Shown piece by piece: positions 5,953-14,148 of a stretch of 15,819 nt of DNA. The number at the start of each line of letters is the position of its first letter. Position 1 is the stretch's first letter. The DNA is from an uncultured Ruminococcus sp. GTDB lineage: Bacteria > Bacillota > Clostridia > Oscillospirales > Ruminococcaceae. The notes beneath the pieces were generated by a model. The model saw only the letters and a list, made by a program, of their open reading frames with translations, did no database searches and had not been told where the DNA came from. A program made the translations under genes and the position numbers. The stretch spans positions 1 through 15,819 of the forward strand of contig CAMWHN010000021.1 in assembly GCA_947174085.1 (NCBI GenBank), in the 5' to 3' direction.

Positions 5953-7769
5953 GCTTTTTTACCTCTCATTTTGGCACGTTGTGCATTATCCAGAATCCGC
6001 TTGCGAATACGCAAATTCTTAGGCGTAACTTCTAGCAATTCATCATCAGCAAGAAATTCTAAACAATCTTCTAAACTCATATTTCTTGGTGGCACTAAAC
6101 GCAAGGCATCATCACTGCCACTAGCTCTAGTATTAGTTAAATGCTTTCTTTTGCAGACATTAACAACTAAATCATCTGCTTTTGGAGAAACACCGACAAC
6201 CATGCCTTCATAGACAGGAACACCAGCACCAATAAATAATGTCCCTCTTTCCTGCGCATTATAAAGCCCATAAGTGACAGCTTCACCAGATTCATGACAA
6301 ATTAATGACCCGACACTTCTTCTGGGAATATCGCCTTTAAACGGAATATAGCTATCAAATACACTGCTCATAATGCCCTCACCTCTTGTATTTGTCAGAA
6401 ATTCACTTTTATAGCCGAATAATCCTCTGGACGGAATTAAAAATTCTAATCTGGTTCTAGTACCTTGTGGTTGCATAGATTGCAATTCCCCTTTACGAGT
6501 CCCCATTTTTTCCATTACTGTGCCAACACATTCTTCGGGAACATCAACAACAAGTCTTTCCTGCGGTTCACAGAGTTTGCCGTTAATTGTCTTGTATAAT
6601 ACTCTTGGTGTAGAAACTGCTAATTCATAACCCTCACGGCGCATATTTTCTACTAAAATAGATAAATGCATTTCACCACGTCCGGCAACACTGAACGAAT
6701 CTGTATTATCTGTTTCAGTGACACGAAGTGAAACATCACGCAATAATTCTTTGAATAATCTTTCACGGAGCTGTCGAGAAGTAACATATTTGCCATCACG
6801 TCCGGCAAAAGGACTATCATTCACAGAGAATGTCATTTCAACCGTTGGTTCACTAATATGCGTAAACGGAATTGCTTCTGGCTGTTCCGGCGCACAGATA
6901 GTATCACCAATTGTAATATCTAGAATACCGCTTAGAATTACAATATCACCAACAGTTGCAGTTTCTGTATTCACTTGTGCAAGACCCTGCATTTGTGCGA
7001 GAGAAACAATTTTCGCCTGATTATGCTTTTCCGGCAAATTAGAATTTACAACAACAACAGGCTGATTAATTTTTACAGAACCTCTTTGGATTCTGCCAAC
7101 AGCAATTCTTCCGACATAGTCGTTATAATCAATCGAAGATACTAACATTTGAAATGGCGCATCTGGTTCGCCCTCCGGCGGTGCAATATAATTTAAAATT
7201 GTCTCAAATAATGGTGTTAAGTCTTCACCTTGTGTATTTTTATCAAAAGACGCTGTGCCACTTCTGCCAGAACAGTATAAAATCGGGCTTTCTAACTGTT
7301 CATCATCGGCATCTAAATCCAGTAATAATAATTGCACTTCGTCAGCGATTTCATCAAGTCTGGCATCAGGTCTATCAATTTTATTGACTACAATAATAAT
7401 TTTATGTCTCATTTCTAAAGCCTTTGATAACACAAATCTTGTTTGAGGCATAGGACCTTCCGCAGCATCAACTAATAAAATAACACCATCAACCATAGAC
7501 AATACACGTTCTACTTCTCCGCCGAAATCTGCATGTCCAGGGGTATCAATAATATTAATTTTTACATCTTTGTACAGAACAGCTGTATTTTTAGCTAAAA
7601 TCGTAATGCCTCGTTCACGTTCAATATCGTTAGAATCCATGACACGTTCTGCCACTGCCTGATTTTCACGAAATACACCGCCCTGTTTGAGCATTTCGTC
7701 AACAAGTGTTGTTTTGCCATGGTCTACATGAGCGATAATTGCAACGTTTCTTAAATCTTCTCTAATCAT
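5949..7769 (-). CDS. typA: Ribosome-associated GTPase TypA/BipA
   Basis: This translational GTPase acts on the ribosome, in 50S assembly and stress or cold adaptation. From the chosen start it is 606 residues, the usual family length. G motifs: AHVDHGKT (13-20), RGIT (53-56), DTPGH (75-79), NKID (129-132). EF-G-like beta-barrel domains and the TypA-specific C-terminal domain follow (SRGLFGYKSEFLTNTRGEG region). I prefer the ATG at 7769 (MIREDLRNVAII) because AAGGA lies 11 bases upstream. The in-frame ATG at 7781 would add four residues but has AAAGG directly against it, too close to serve as a ribosome binding site. A promoter lies about 40 bases upstream (7809-7837). The LRR lipoprotein gene overlaps its stop by four bases. 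Confidence 0.95.
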   Translation of the reverse strand: MIREDLRNVAIIAHVDHGKTTLVDEMLKQGGVFRENQAVAERVMDSNDIERERGITILAKNTAVLYKDVKINIIDTPGHADFGGEVERVLSMVDGVILLVDAAEGPMPQTRFVLSKALEMRHKIIIVVNKIDRPDARLDEIADEVQLLLLDLDADDEQLESPILYCSGRSGTASFDKNTQGEDLTPLFETILNYIAPPEGEPDAPFQMLVSSIDYNDYVGRIAVGRIQRGSVKINQPVVVVNSNLPEKHNQAKIVSLAQMQGLAQVNTETATVGDIVILSGILDITIGDTICAPEQPEAIPFTHISEPTVEMTFSVNDSPFAGRDGKYVTSRQLRERLFKELLRDVSLRVTETDNTDSFSVAGRGEMHLSILVENMRREGYELAVSTPRVLYKTINGKLCEPQERLVVDVPEECVGTVMEKMGTRKGELQSMQPQGTRTRLEFLIPSRGLFGYKSEFLTNTRGEGIMSSVFDSYIPFKGDIPRRSVGSLICHESGEAVTYGLYNAQERGTLFIGAGVPVYEGMVVGVSPKADDLVVNVCKRKHLTNTRASGSDDALRLVPPRNMSLEDCLEFLADDELLEVTPKNLRIRKRILDNAQRAKMRGKKA

Positions 7770-7808
7770 AGATTTACCCATCCTTTAAATAATTAATTTC
7801 ACTTTTTC

Positions 7809-7837
7809 AGTATAGCACAAATTTTTTGAAATTGCAA
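7809..7837 (-). promoter_or_regulatory. Promoter of typA
   Basis: On the minus strand, -35 TTGCAA (7832-7837) and -10 TATACT (7809-7814) are separated by 17 bases, with TG one base before the -10 (extended -10). The predicted start is near 7802, giving a leader of about 30 bases. The -35 abuts the 3' end of the tnpB relic. Confidence 0.75.
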
Positions 7838-7949
7838 GTTATTCGTGACATCTTTCTCCTACAAATGCAGACAGTCGATTCTCGCTCGATTGCACCTAAA
7901 CCAGCTAACTCCATACGCCCTACGGTTTTTTGATAGATTGGTTATGCGG
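7838..7949 (-). other. Remnant of the 3' end of an IS200/IS605-type element (tnpB tail / guide-RNA region)
   Basis: This follows the last stop of the recognisable tnpB relic on the same strand. It contains a shifted open frame beginning TVGRMELAG and running on through ESTVCICRRKMSR, which resembles the low-complexity C-terminal tails of clostridial TnpB proteins. In intact elements the omega (guide) RNA overlaps this 3' part and the right end. I cannot see a clean terminal hairpin, so the exact element boundary, and whether any RNA is still made, are open. Base composition is less AT-rich than the surrounding spacer, as expected for former coding sequence. Confidence 0.4.
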
Positions 7950-8339
7950 TTACAATCCGTATACCCTTATTTCTGAATTTTTGTAATCACAGCAGGAACA
8001 AATCTGAAAACTTGCAAAGAATCTGTCCACACTCATAAGTCTTTTCCCAATTTCTTCAAGCTTGTACTGCAAAAATGTAACAAACATGCTCTAACCGTTA
8101 TCAGTAACAGATTTGCCAAGGGCAAGACTATCAACTTCTTTCAGCTATGCAATTTCCGTTTTGTACTGTGCAGGTGTATGATTTAACTTTTATTTATTTT
8201 GCTTATAATAATCAATTTTATCAGACAGCATTTTATTGTAGATAAATCTTGCACAGCCAAGCGTTTTAGCAAACAAAGTTCTTTATTCACTGTTGGAATA
8301 TATTCTGAATTTATAGGCTTTGTCTGCCACTGTTTTCAA
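7950..8339 (-). pseudogene. Decayed tnpB (IS200/IS605 OrfB-type RNA-guided nuclease) with internal deletion
   Basis: Translating from the TTG at 8337-8339 (AAGGAG site just upstream) gives typical TnpB N-terminal sequence: ADKAYKFRIY, then LFAKTLGCARFIYNKMLSDK, then HTPAQYK and LKEVDSLAL. The frame then jumps to C-terminal sequence: GKSVTDNG, FLQYKLEEIGKRL, VDRFFASFQICSCCDYKNSE. It stays in one frame throughout but has stops at 8283-8285 (TAA), 8190-8192 (TAA), 8145-8147 (TAG), 8091-8093 (TAG) and 7950-7952 (TAA). Two of these sit where the family normally has Trp. About 130 codons remain of a usual 370-430. The junction at LAL/GKSV shows a large internal deletion that removed the first RuvC catalytic region. 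Half of the zinc finger (CSCC) survives. The protein cannot be functional; no tnpA is visible. Confidence 0.85.
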
Positions 8340-8352
8340 CTCCTTTTTTCTA

Positions 8353-8381
8353 AGTATATCTTATTTCAGCTAATTTGTCAA
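8353..8381 (-). promoter_or_regulatory. Intact sigma-A promoter of the tnpB relic, pointing at typA
   Basis: On the minus strand, -35 TTGACA (8376-8381) and -10 TATACT (8353-8358) are separated by 17 bases, near consensus. It sits directly upstream of the tnpB AAGGAG/TTG start. It could still drive an RNA through the relic into typA, acting as a second, long-leader typA promoter. Confidence 0.7.
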
Positions 8382-8544
8382 GAGGCATGGAACACAATTC
8401 ACTTCTTGCTACAAATTGTTAAAAATATGACATTTTGACGAAGTAATAGGCAATCTGCTAAAAAATCTTTAGCATATTCACGACACAAGCAATTTTTAAT
8501 TATGATATACAAGTGTAAATTTCATGAAAACACACGGAAACTAG
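8382..8544. other. AT-rich spacer between the tnpB-relic and glmS promoters
   Basis: I see no gene here. The only structure is a small perfect hairpin, TGCTAAA (8456-8462) with TTTAGCA (8468-8474), loop AAATC. It could be a left-end palindrome of the decayed IS200/IS605-type element, which would lie upstream of tnpB, or a chance palindrome. Confidence 0.3.
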
Positions 8545-8573
8545 TTGCATTTTTTTTTTGAATATGCTATAAT
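8545..8573 (+). promoter_or_regulatory. Promoter of the glmS-LRR operon
   Basis: -35 TTGCAT (8545-8550) and -10 TATAAT (8568-8573) are separated by 17 bases, mostly T, with TG one base before the -10 (extended -10). The predicted start is near 8580, leaving a leader of about 47 bases before the glmS ATG. Confidence 0.8.
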
Positions 8574-8600
8574 AATATTGCTTGTACAAAAAGCAATATT
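8574..8600 (+). promoter_or_regulatory. Inverted repeat at the start of the glmS leader
   Basis: AATATTGC (8574-8581) pairs with GCAATATT (8593-8600). The 11-base loop begins with the palindrome TTGTACAA. It begins right after the -10 box, so it is either an operator overlapping the transcription start or a 5'-end stem in the mRNA. The AGAGGAGA ribosome binding site follows at about 8607-8614. Confidence 0.45.
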
Positions 8601-8626
8601 TAATCTGAGAGGAGATTTTTTTAATT

Positions 8627-10456
8627 ATGTGTGGAATTGTAGGCTATGTAGGTTGGCGTGATGCAACTGATGTTCTAATAGACGGTTTGTCTAAACTGGA
8701 ATACAGAGGCTATGACTCATCTGGAATTGCTGTATTTGAAAACGAAGTTATCAAAGTTGCAAAATCCAAAGGCAGATTGACAGACTTACAAAACAAAATG
8801 AACCAAGAAGGCAAACCAATTGGTCATGCTGGTATCGGTCACACGAGATGGGCAACCCATGGCGAACCATCAGACAGAAATTCTCACCCACACGGCGGAG
8901 GGAATGTCACACTTGTTCATAATGGTATTATTGAAAATTATAAGCGTTTAAAAGAATTTTTATTATCAAAAGGCAGAGTATTTGAATCCGATACAGATAC
9001 AGAAGTTGTTGCACAATTACTGGATTATTATTATCAAGAAAATCACGGCAACCCTATGGACGCTATTATTAGAACAATGCAGGAATTAGAAGGTTCTTAT
9101 GCATTAGGTATTGTATTTGCTGATTTTCCTGATAAAGTCTATGCTTTAAGAAAAGAAAGTCCTTTAATTGTTGGTATTGGCGAAAATGAAAGTTTTATTG
9201 CCTCTGATATGACAGCAATTTTGCAATATACCAAAAATTATTATTTGCTGGAGCATGATGAAATTGCAGTATTAAGCAAAAAACAAGTCAAAGTATATGA
9301 CTTGCATTATCAGAAAATTCAAAAAGAATTAAAAATTGCAGATTGGGACGTGAGTGCAGCGGAAAAATGTGGTTATGAGCATTATATGCTGAAAGAAATT
9401 CATGAACAGCCAACAGCAGTTAAAACAACAATTACACCTAGAATTACAGACGGCTTGCCAAATCTCGAAGAATGTGGCATTACACCAGAAAAACTCATGG
9501 AATTTCATAAAATTCATATCGTCGCTTGTGGAACAGCCATGCATGCCGGCACAGTTGGAAAATATGTAATTGAAAAATTAGCCAGAATCCCCGTAAATGT
9601 TGATATTGCTTCTGAATTTCGATACAGAGAGCCATTAGTTAGCCAAAATGATTTGGTAATTATTATTTCACAGTCTGGTGAAACTGCGGATAGTTTAGCG
9701 GCTTTAAGACTTGCCAAAAAATTAGGTGCAAAAACACTTGCAATTGTCAATGCAAAGGGCAGTTCTATTGCAAGAGAAGCTGATATGTTAATTTATACAC
9801 ATGCAGGCCCAGAAATTGCCGTTGCATCAACAAAGGCATATATGGTACAAATTGCTGTAATGTATTTATTTGCATTTGAATTAGCACTTGCCAATCATGC
9901 AATTGATGAACAAGAATGCCGTCGTTTGACAGCTTTATTACAAGAAACACCTGAAAAAATTGCAGAAATTTTAGAACACAAAGAAATGACACAGTTAATT
10001 GCTTCTGAATTAATTACGGCAGATAGTTTGTTATATATTGGACGTGGGTTAGATTATGCCTTAAGTATGGAAGGGTCTTTGAAATTAAAAGAAATTTCTT
10101 ATATTCATTCTGAATCTTATGCGGCAGGAGAATTAAAACATGGAACTATTTCTTTGATTACAGAAAATATGCCAGTGATTGCGATTGCAACCCAACAGAA
10201 ATTATTTGATAAAACGATTAGTAATATCAAAGAAGTAAAAGCAAGAGGTGCAAAAGTTATTCTGGTATGTCGTGAAGATTATACACCTGAACAAGATATT
10301 GCAGATTATAAATTCGGCTTACCAGATTATGATGATTTATTAATGCCAATGCTTGCCGTTGTGCCGTTACAGTTAATTGCTTATTACACAGCAGTTCACA
10401 AAGGCACAGACGTTGATAAGCCTAGAAATCTTGCAAAATCTGTTACTGTAGAATAA
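8627..10456 (+). CDS. glmS: Glutamine--fructose-6-phosphate aminotransferase (isomerizing)
   Basis: GlmS makes glucosamine-6-phosphate from fructose-6-phosphate and glutamine, the first step toward UDP-GlcNAc for peptidoglycan and wall polymers, in the cytosol. At 609 residues it is full length. The N-terminal glutaminase domain (about 1-230) starts MCGIVGY, with Cys2 as the nucleophile exposed after Met removal, and has GHTRWATHG and HNGIIENY. Two SIS sugar-isomerase domains follow (about 285-425 and 455-595), with CGTAMHAG and SQSGETADS in the first. The C-terminus DKPRNLAKSVTVE is canonical. A GAGGAG site lies about 13 bases before the ATG. No glmS ribozyme fits in the short leader, unlike many Firmicutes. 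The first LRR gene starts 12 bases after the stop, with its ribosome binding site overlapping the glmS stop codon. Confidence 0.97.
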   Translation: MCGIVGYVGWRDATDVLIDGLSKLEYRGYDSSGIAVFENEVIKVAKSKGRLTDLQNKMNQEGKPIGHAGIGHTRWATHGEPSDRNSHPHGGGNVTLVHNGIIENYKRLKEFLLSKGRVFESDTDTEVVAQLLDYYYQENHGNPMDAIIRTMQELEGSYALGIVFADFPDKVYALRKESPLIVGIGENESFIASDMTAILQYTKNYYLLEHDEIAVLSKKQVKVYDLHYQKIQKELKIADWDVSAAEKCGYEHYMLKEIHEQPTAVKTTITPRITDGLPNLEECGITPEKLMEFHKIHIVACGTAMHAGTVGKYVIEKLARIPVNVDIASEFRYREPLVSQNDLVIIISQSGETADSLAALRLAKKLGAKTLAIVNAKGSSIAREADMLIYTHAGPEIAVASTKAYMVQIAVMYLFAFELALANHAIDEQECRRLTALLQETPEKIAEILEHKEMTQLIASELITADSLLYIGRGLDYALSMEGSLKLKEISYIHSESYAAGELKHGTISLITENMPVIAIATQQKLFDKTISNIKEVKARGAKVILVCREDYTPEQDIADYKFGLPDYDDLLMPMLAVVPLQLIAYYTAVHKGTDVDKPRNLAKSVTVE

Positions 10457-10468
10457 GGAAAAATAATT

Positions 10469-11776
10469 ATGAAAAAAAATTTTTTAGCTGTTGCTGTTGC
10501 CATATTTATGGCGACAGCTCCGCTGTGTATTTCAGCACATGCGGAAGAAAATACACCAGCTCCCGAAGAATCACAAGAATCTACACAAGCAGAAACTCGT
10601 GTAGAAGATATGTATACGTTTAGCATAAATACTGCCGGACGAGCTGAAATTTATGACTTCTTGCTATCAGAAACTTATAAAGGCGAATTAGTGATTCCGT
10701 CAGAATTAGATGGCTGTCCTGTTGGTTATATTGGAAATGCCGCATTCATGAACGCTACAGGCATTACAAGCATTACAATTCCAGCAACTGTTACAGATAT
10801 GGGCAATTGTATTTTTTTCGGGTGTACCAGTCTTGAAAAAATTTCTGTAGAATCTGGAAATAGTTTTTATAATATCATAGATGATGGCGTATTAGTTGCA
10901 GATGATAATAAATTTTTAGTTGCCTATCCTGCAAATAAATCTGGTGATAGTTATAAAATTCCTGATACAATAGACGAAATTGCACAAGGTTGTTTTGGAT
11001 TTGCCCAGAATCTAAAAGAAATTACTATTCCAAGTCATGTGAATTATATTGACGCTTGGGGGTTTGCGTATTCTAATCTTGAAAAAGTAGTCATAGCTAG
11101 TATGCAACTTGATGATTATGCATTTGCTTATTGTGATAAATTACATGATATAGAATTACAATCCGGTGTAGAAACGATTTATGATGCAACGTTTAGTAAT
11201 TGTTCAGCTTTAGAACAAATTACTTTGCCAAATACGCTAACTTATGTAGGACAATATGCGTTTTGTGGAACAAGTATGCACAGTGTGACAATTCCATATT
11301 CTGTGAATCAAATTGACTATGGTGCATTCGGCTATGATGCGGATATGCGTGCAATTAATGATTTTGTAATTTATGGGCAAGTCGGAACAGCGGCACAAAG
11401 TTACTGCACAACTGAAGACGAAGAAAATGATTATAAAAATGATTTTACATTTATTGAAGTTGAGAATGCAGACGAACCGCAGGAACTTGAAATAGAATCA
11501 AAATCAGAACAGCAGAAAAATAATTCTGAAAATGCAGACGGAATAGAAGCAACTTCAGAAATACAAGATAATGCAGAGGATTCTCCGACAGAAATTGCAG
11601 AAACAAATATTGCAGATATTTTAGGCCCAGAAGTAAAAGATAATCAGTTTTTAAGAATCTTGCTTGCGACAGTAGGAGGCATTGCAATTATTTTAGCCAT
11701 TGCATTAATTGCGCTGTTAGCAAAAAAGCCTAAAAATAAAACAACACAGGATAGTAACAATGAAGAAGATGAATAG
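10469..11776 (+). CDS. Membrane-anchored LRR_5 (BspA-like) surface protein 1
   Basis: This 435-residue protein has a signal peptide with likely cleavage after Ala25 (AHA|EE). A Glu/Ser/Thr-rich spacer follows (26-45), then an entry module (YTFSINTAGRAEIYDF) and LRR_5 repeats from about 85 to 290 of the type AFxxCxxLxxITxP. A non-LRR island (about 129-155: NSFYNIIDDGVLV, then FLVAYPANK) interrupts the repeats. A cap (IYGQVGTAAQSYC) closes them. An acidic, low-complexity stalk (about 315-392) leads to one transmembrane helix (about 394-418) and a 17-residue cytoplasmic tail that is basic, then acidic (KKPKNK ... NEEDE). It is exported and anchored, with the LRR face outside. AGGA next to the glmS stop serves as ribosome binding site, so it depends on the glmS message. 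Its last 17 bases overlap the next gene. Ligand unknown. Confidence 0.85.
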   Translation: MKKNFLAVAVAIFMATAPLCISAHAEENTPAPEESQESTQAETRVEDMYTFSINTAGRAEIYDFLLSETYKGELVIPSELDGCPVGYIGNAAFMNATGITSITIPATVTDMGNCIFFGCTSLEKISVESGNSFYNIIDDGVLVADDNKFLVAYPANKSGDSYKIPDTIDEIAQGCFGFAQNLKEITIPSHVNYIDAWGFAYSNLEKVVIASMQLDDYAFAYCDKLHDIELQSGVETIYDATFSNCSALEQITLPNTLTYVGQYAFCGTSMHSVTIPYSVNQIDYGAFGYDADMRAINDFVIYGQVGTAAQSYCTTEDEENDYKNDFTFIEVENADEPQELEIESKSEQQKNNSENADGIEATSEIQDNAEDSPTEIAETNIADILGPEVKDNQFLRILLATVGGIAIILAIALIALLAKKPKNKTTQDSNNEEDE

Positions 11777-13013
11777 AATAAATAAATTATTTACAGGTTT
11801 TATGATATTTGCTTTACTGTTGATGATAAATTGCATACCAGTACATGCAGAAGAAGTAATTAATTTGCCAAATGGCTATTCAGAAGATGGACTCTGGATG
11901 TATAATGACTATGGTGATGGAACTGTTTCTGTTACTTGTAAAGATAATACTATTACAGAGGCGGAAATTCCTGCTGAAATCGATGGGCATGTAATTACTA
12001 TGATAGAAGTAGATTGTTTTAAAGATAATGAAGCATTAAAAAAAGTAACACTACCATCAACAATTACAGTGATAGAAGACTGGGCATTTTATAGATGTTT
12101 CGCACTGGAGAGCATTAATATTCCAGAACATGTTGAAAAAATAGGATTTGAAGCATTTTATGGCTGTAATTTAACAGAAGTTACAATTCCTGCGTCTGTA
12201 ATAGAAATAGAGGGTTGGACATTTGAGGGCTGTAATTCTTTAAAAGCCGTTCATGTTGCGAAAGGCAATCAAAATTATGTAGATGAAGACGGCATTTTAT
12301 TTAATAAAGACAAAACAGAATTAATTTTATATCCCAGTGCAAAAACAGATACTAGCTATACAGTTCCAGAAACTTGTACAAAAATTGAAAGCTATGCATT
12401 CATGGCAAATCAGTATTTACAAGAAATAAATATTAATTCTGTGCAAGAAATGGGACAAGATATATTTTATTATTGCACAAGTCTTGAAAGTATGACAATT
12501 CCAGAAGGCATTACAGAATTGCAAGGTTCTATGTTTGGCAATTGTACAAGTTTAAAAACAGTAATTTTACCAGAGAGCATTACAAGCTTAGGTTCAGGGT
12601 GTTTTTACAACTGTGTTGCACTGGAAGAAATAGATTTACCAGATTCTTTAACAAATATGAATGATTATGCATTTTTTAACTGTGCGTCTTTGAAAAAATT
12701 AACCGTTTCGGAAAATGTTCAGTCCATAGGCAAATATGCTATAGGTTGGTACTATGGTGAAGATAATAATACTAGTGATAATAATTCTGAAGAAGCTGAC
12801 TATAAACGCTTGCCAAATTTTGAAATAGATGCGAATAATGGTACAAAAGCGTTTGCATATGCCGTAGAAAATAATATTAAATGCACAGGCGGTATTACAC
12901 AAGGCATTGTATTTGTATATATTATGATTGGTATTGTAATACTAGTAATTTTAGCAGTAATTGGTTTAATTATCATGCAGAAACGTTACCAGAAACAGCA
13001 TGAATTATTCTAA
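11760..13013 (+). CDS. Membrane-anchored LRR_5 (BspA-like) surface protein 2
   Basis: This 417-residue protein has a signal peptide ending near Ala30 (VHA|EE). The entry module (YGDGTVSVTC, IPAEIDGHVIT) is followed by LRR_5 repeats from about 80 to 325. The island is at about 169-203 (NYVDEDGILFNKDKTEL, then YPSAKTDTSY). After the repeats comes an IGWYYGEDN stretch with an Asn/Ser-rich insertion, then a cap (NNGTKAFAYAVENNI). One transmembrane helix (about 383-406) and a short basic tail (QKRYQKQHELF) end it. There is no long stalk, unlike protein 1. It starts inside the end of gene 1 (AGGA 8 bases before the ATG at 11760). A second ATG at 11769 is possible and would shorten the signal peptide by three residues. 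Residues 234-285 align without gaps to 201-252 of protein 3, with about 30 of 52 identical by eye, so the two are recent paralogues. Confidence 0.85.
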   Translation: MKKMNRINKLFTGFMIFALLLMINCIPVHAEEVINLPNGYSEDGLWMYNDYGDGTVSVTCKDNTITEAEIPAEIDGHVITMIEVDCFKDNEALKKVTLPSTITVIEDWAFYRCFALESINIPEHVEKIGFEAFYGCNLTEVTIPASVIEIEGWTFEGCNSLKAVHVAKGNQNYVDEDGILFNKDKTELILYPSAKTDTSYTVPETCTKIESYAFMANQYLQEININSVQEMGQDIFYYCTSLESMTIPEGITELQGSMFGNCTSLKTVILPESITSLGSGCFYNCVALEEIDLPDSLTNMNDYAFFNCASLKKLTVSENVQSIGKYAIGWYYGEDNNTSDNNSEEADYKRLPNFEIDANNGTKAFAYAVENNIKCTGGITQGIVFVYIMIGIVILVILAVIGLIIMQKRYQKQHELF

Positions 13014-13029
13014 ACGGAGGAAATTTCAC

Positions 13030-14148
13030 ATGAAAATTTTAAAAAAATTAGCACTCTGTTCTGTTATGGTAATATTATGCAGTTTTTTGAAACCTGTTTC
13101 AATTTCTGCTAAAGCAGACAGTGCAGAAGATTTTAATTATAGTTTAAAATCAGACGGAACAATTGAAATTTTCTGTACAAATCAAAATATTACCAGTGCA
13201 GAAATTCCGTCAGAAATTGATGGTCATAAAGTTTCGACAATTGGAAAAAATTGTTTCTCTAACTGTGCTTCTATGACAGAAGTTAGCATTCCAGATACAG
13301 TCACAAGCTTAGAAGATTACGCTTTTCAAGGCTGTTCATCTTTAACAGAAATTTACTTGCCGGCAAGTGTTTCGCAAATTGGCGATTATGTATTTGATAC
13401 AACAGAAAATATGACAAAATTTGAAGTAGATTCTGAAAATAAATCTTATCAATCATCTGACGGGGTTTTATATGACAAAGTCGGAGGAACACTGATAAAA
13501 TATCCGGAATCAAAACCAGATATTCATTATGCTGTGTTAGATACTTGTCAGAATATCGCAGATTGGGCATTTATTGGAGCAATTTATTTAGAAACAATAG
13601 ATTTAAAACAAGTGAAAACAATTGGCGAAGATGCATTTTATTATTGTGTAGCATTACGAGAGATTACAATTCCAGAGGGTATCACAGAATTAACTGGAGC
13701 TGTATTTGGCTGTTGTGCAGAATTACAACAAGTGATATTGCCGTCCAGTTTAAAAGCCATTGGTGACAAGTGTTTTTATTCTTGTATCACATTGCAAAAT
13801 ATTAATCTTCCGGCAGGACTTCAAAAAATTGGTGCATATGCATTTTGTCACTGTACTGATTTGCAAAGCCTCGTGATTCCCGAAAAATTAACAACTGTCA
13901 ATGCCTATTGTATTGGATATTACTATGATGAAAATACAGATGATTATAAATTACAAGATAATATTACGCTTTATGTTTATAAAAATTCTGTTGGATTGCG
14001 GTATGCGTCTACGAATCATATTGCCTATGAAATCATTAAAAATTATAATATAATTTATATTATTTTAATTGCTGTAATTATAATAGTTATTATAGTTTTA
14101 ATAATAGCAATTTGTAAAATTCTGAACAGCAGGAGGGAAAATTCATGA
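13030..14148 (+). CDS. Membrane-anchored LRR_5 (BspA-like) surface protein 3
   Basis: This 372-residue protein has a signal peptide ending near Ala29 (AKA|DS). The entry module (FNYSLKSDGTIEIFC, IPSEIDGHKVS) is followed by LRR_5 repeats from about 70 to 293, interrupted by the island (about 137-165: SYQSSDGVLYDK, then LIKYPESK). A cap region (IGYYYDEN, then YKNSVGLRYASTNHI) leads directly into a very hydrophobic transmembrane helix (about 340-362) and a 10-residue tail with Arg-Arg. I chose the ATG at 13030 because GGAGG lies 10 bases upstream and the signal peptide starts there. An in-frame ATG at 13000, inside gene 2, would put a basic, non-signal extension in front. The stop overlaps the start of gene 4 (ATGA). 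Confidence 0.85.
   Translation: MKILKKLALCSVMVILCSFLKPVSISAKADSAEDFNYSLKSDGTIEIFCTNQNITSAEIPSEIDGHKVSTIGKNCFSNCASMTEVSIPDTVTSLEDYAFQGCSSLTEIYLPASVSQIGDYVFDTTENMTKFEVDSENKSYQSSDGVLYDKVGGTLIKYPESKPDIHYAVLDTCQNIADWAFIGAIYLETIDLKQVKTIGEDAFYYCVALREITIPEGITELTGAVFGCCAELQQVILPSSLKAIGDKCFYSCITLQNINLPAGLQKIGAYAFCHCTDLQSLVIPEKLTTVNAYCIGYYYDENTDDYKLQDNITLYVYKNSVGLRYASTNHIAYEIIKNYNIIYIILIAVIIIVIIVLIIAICKILNSRRENS

Noticed and set aside
8091..8285. Stop-codon reassignment (TAG as Trp) to rescue tnpB
   Set aside because: TAA stops also interrupt the frame, a large part of the protein is deleted, and neighbouring genes use TAG and TAA as true stops.
8199..8438. Plus-strand open frame of 79 codons in the typA-glmS gap
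   Set aside because: It lies antisense to the tnpB relic and has no ribosome binding site or recognisable sequence.
8400..8626. glmS ribozyme/riboswitch
   Set aside because: The leader from the predicted start is only about 47 bases and no ribozyme-like core was seen upstream.
13000..13029. Upstream start for LRR gene 3
   Set aside because: It would put a basic non-signal stretch before the signal peptide; GGAGG is placed correctly only for the ATG at 13030.
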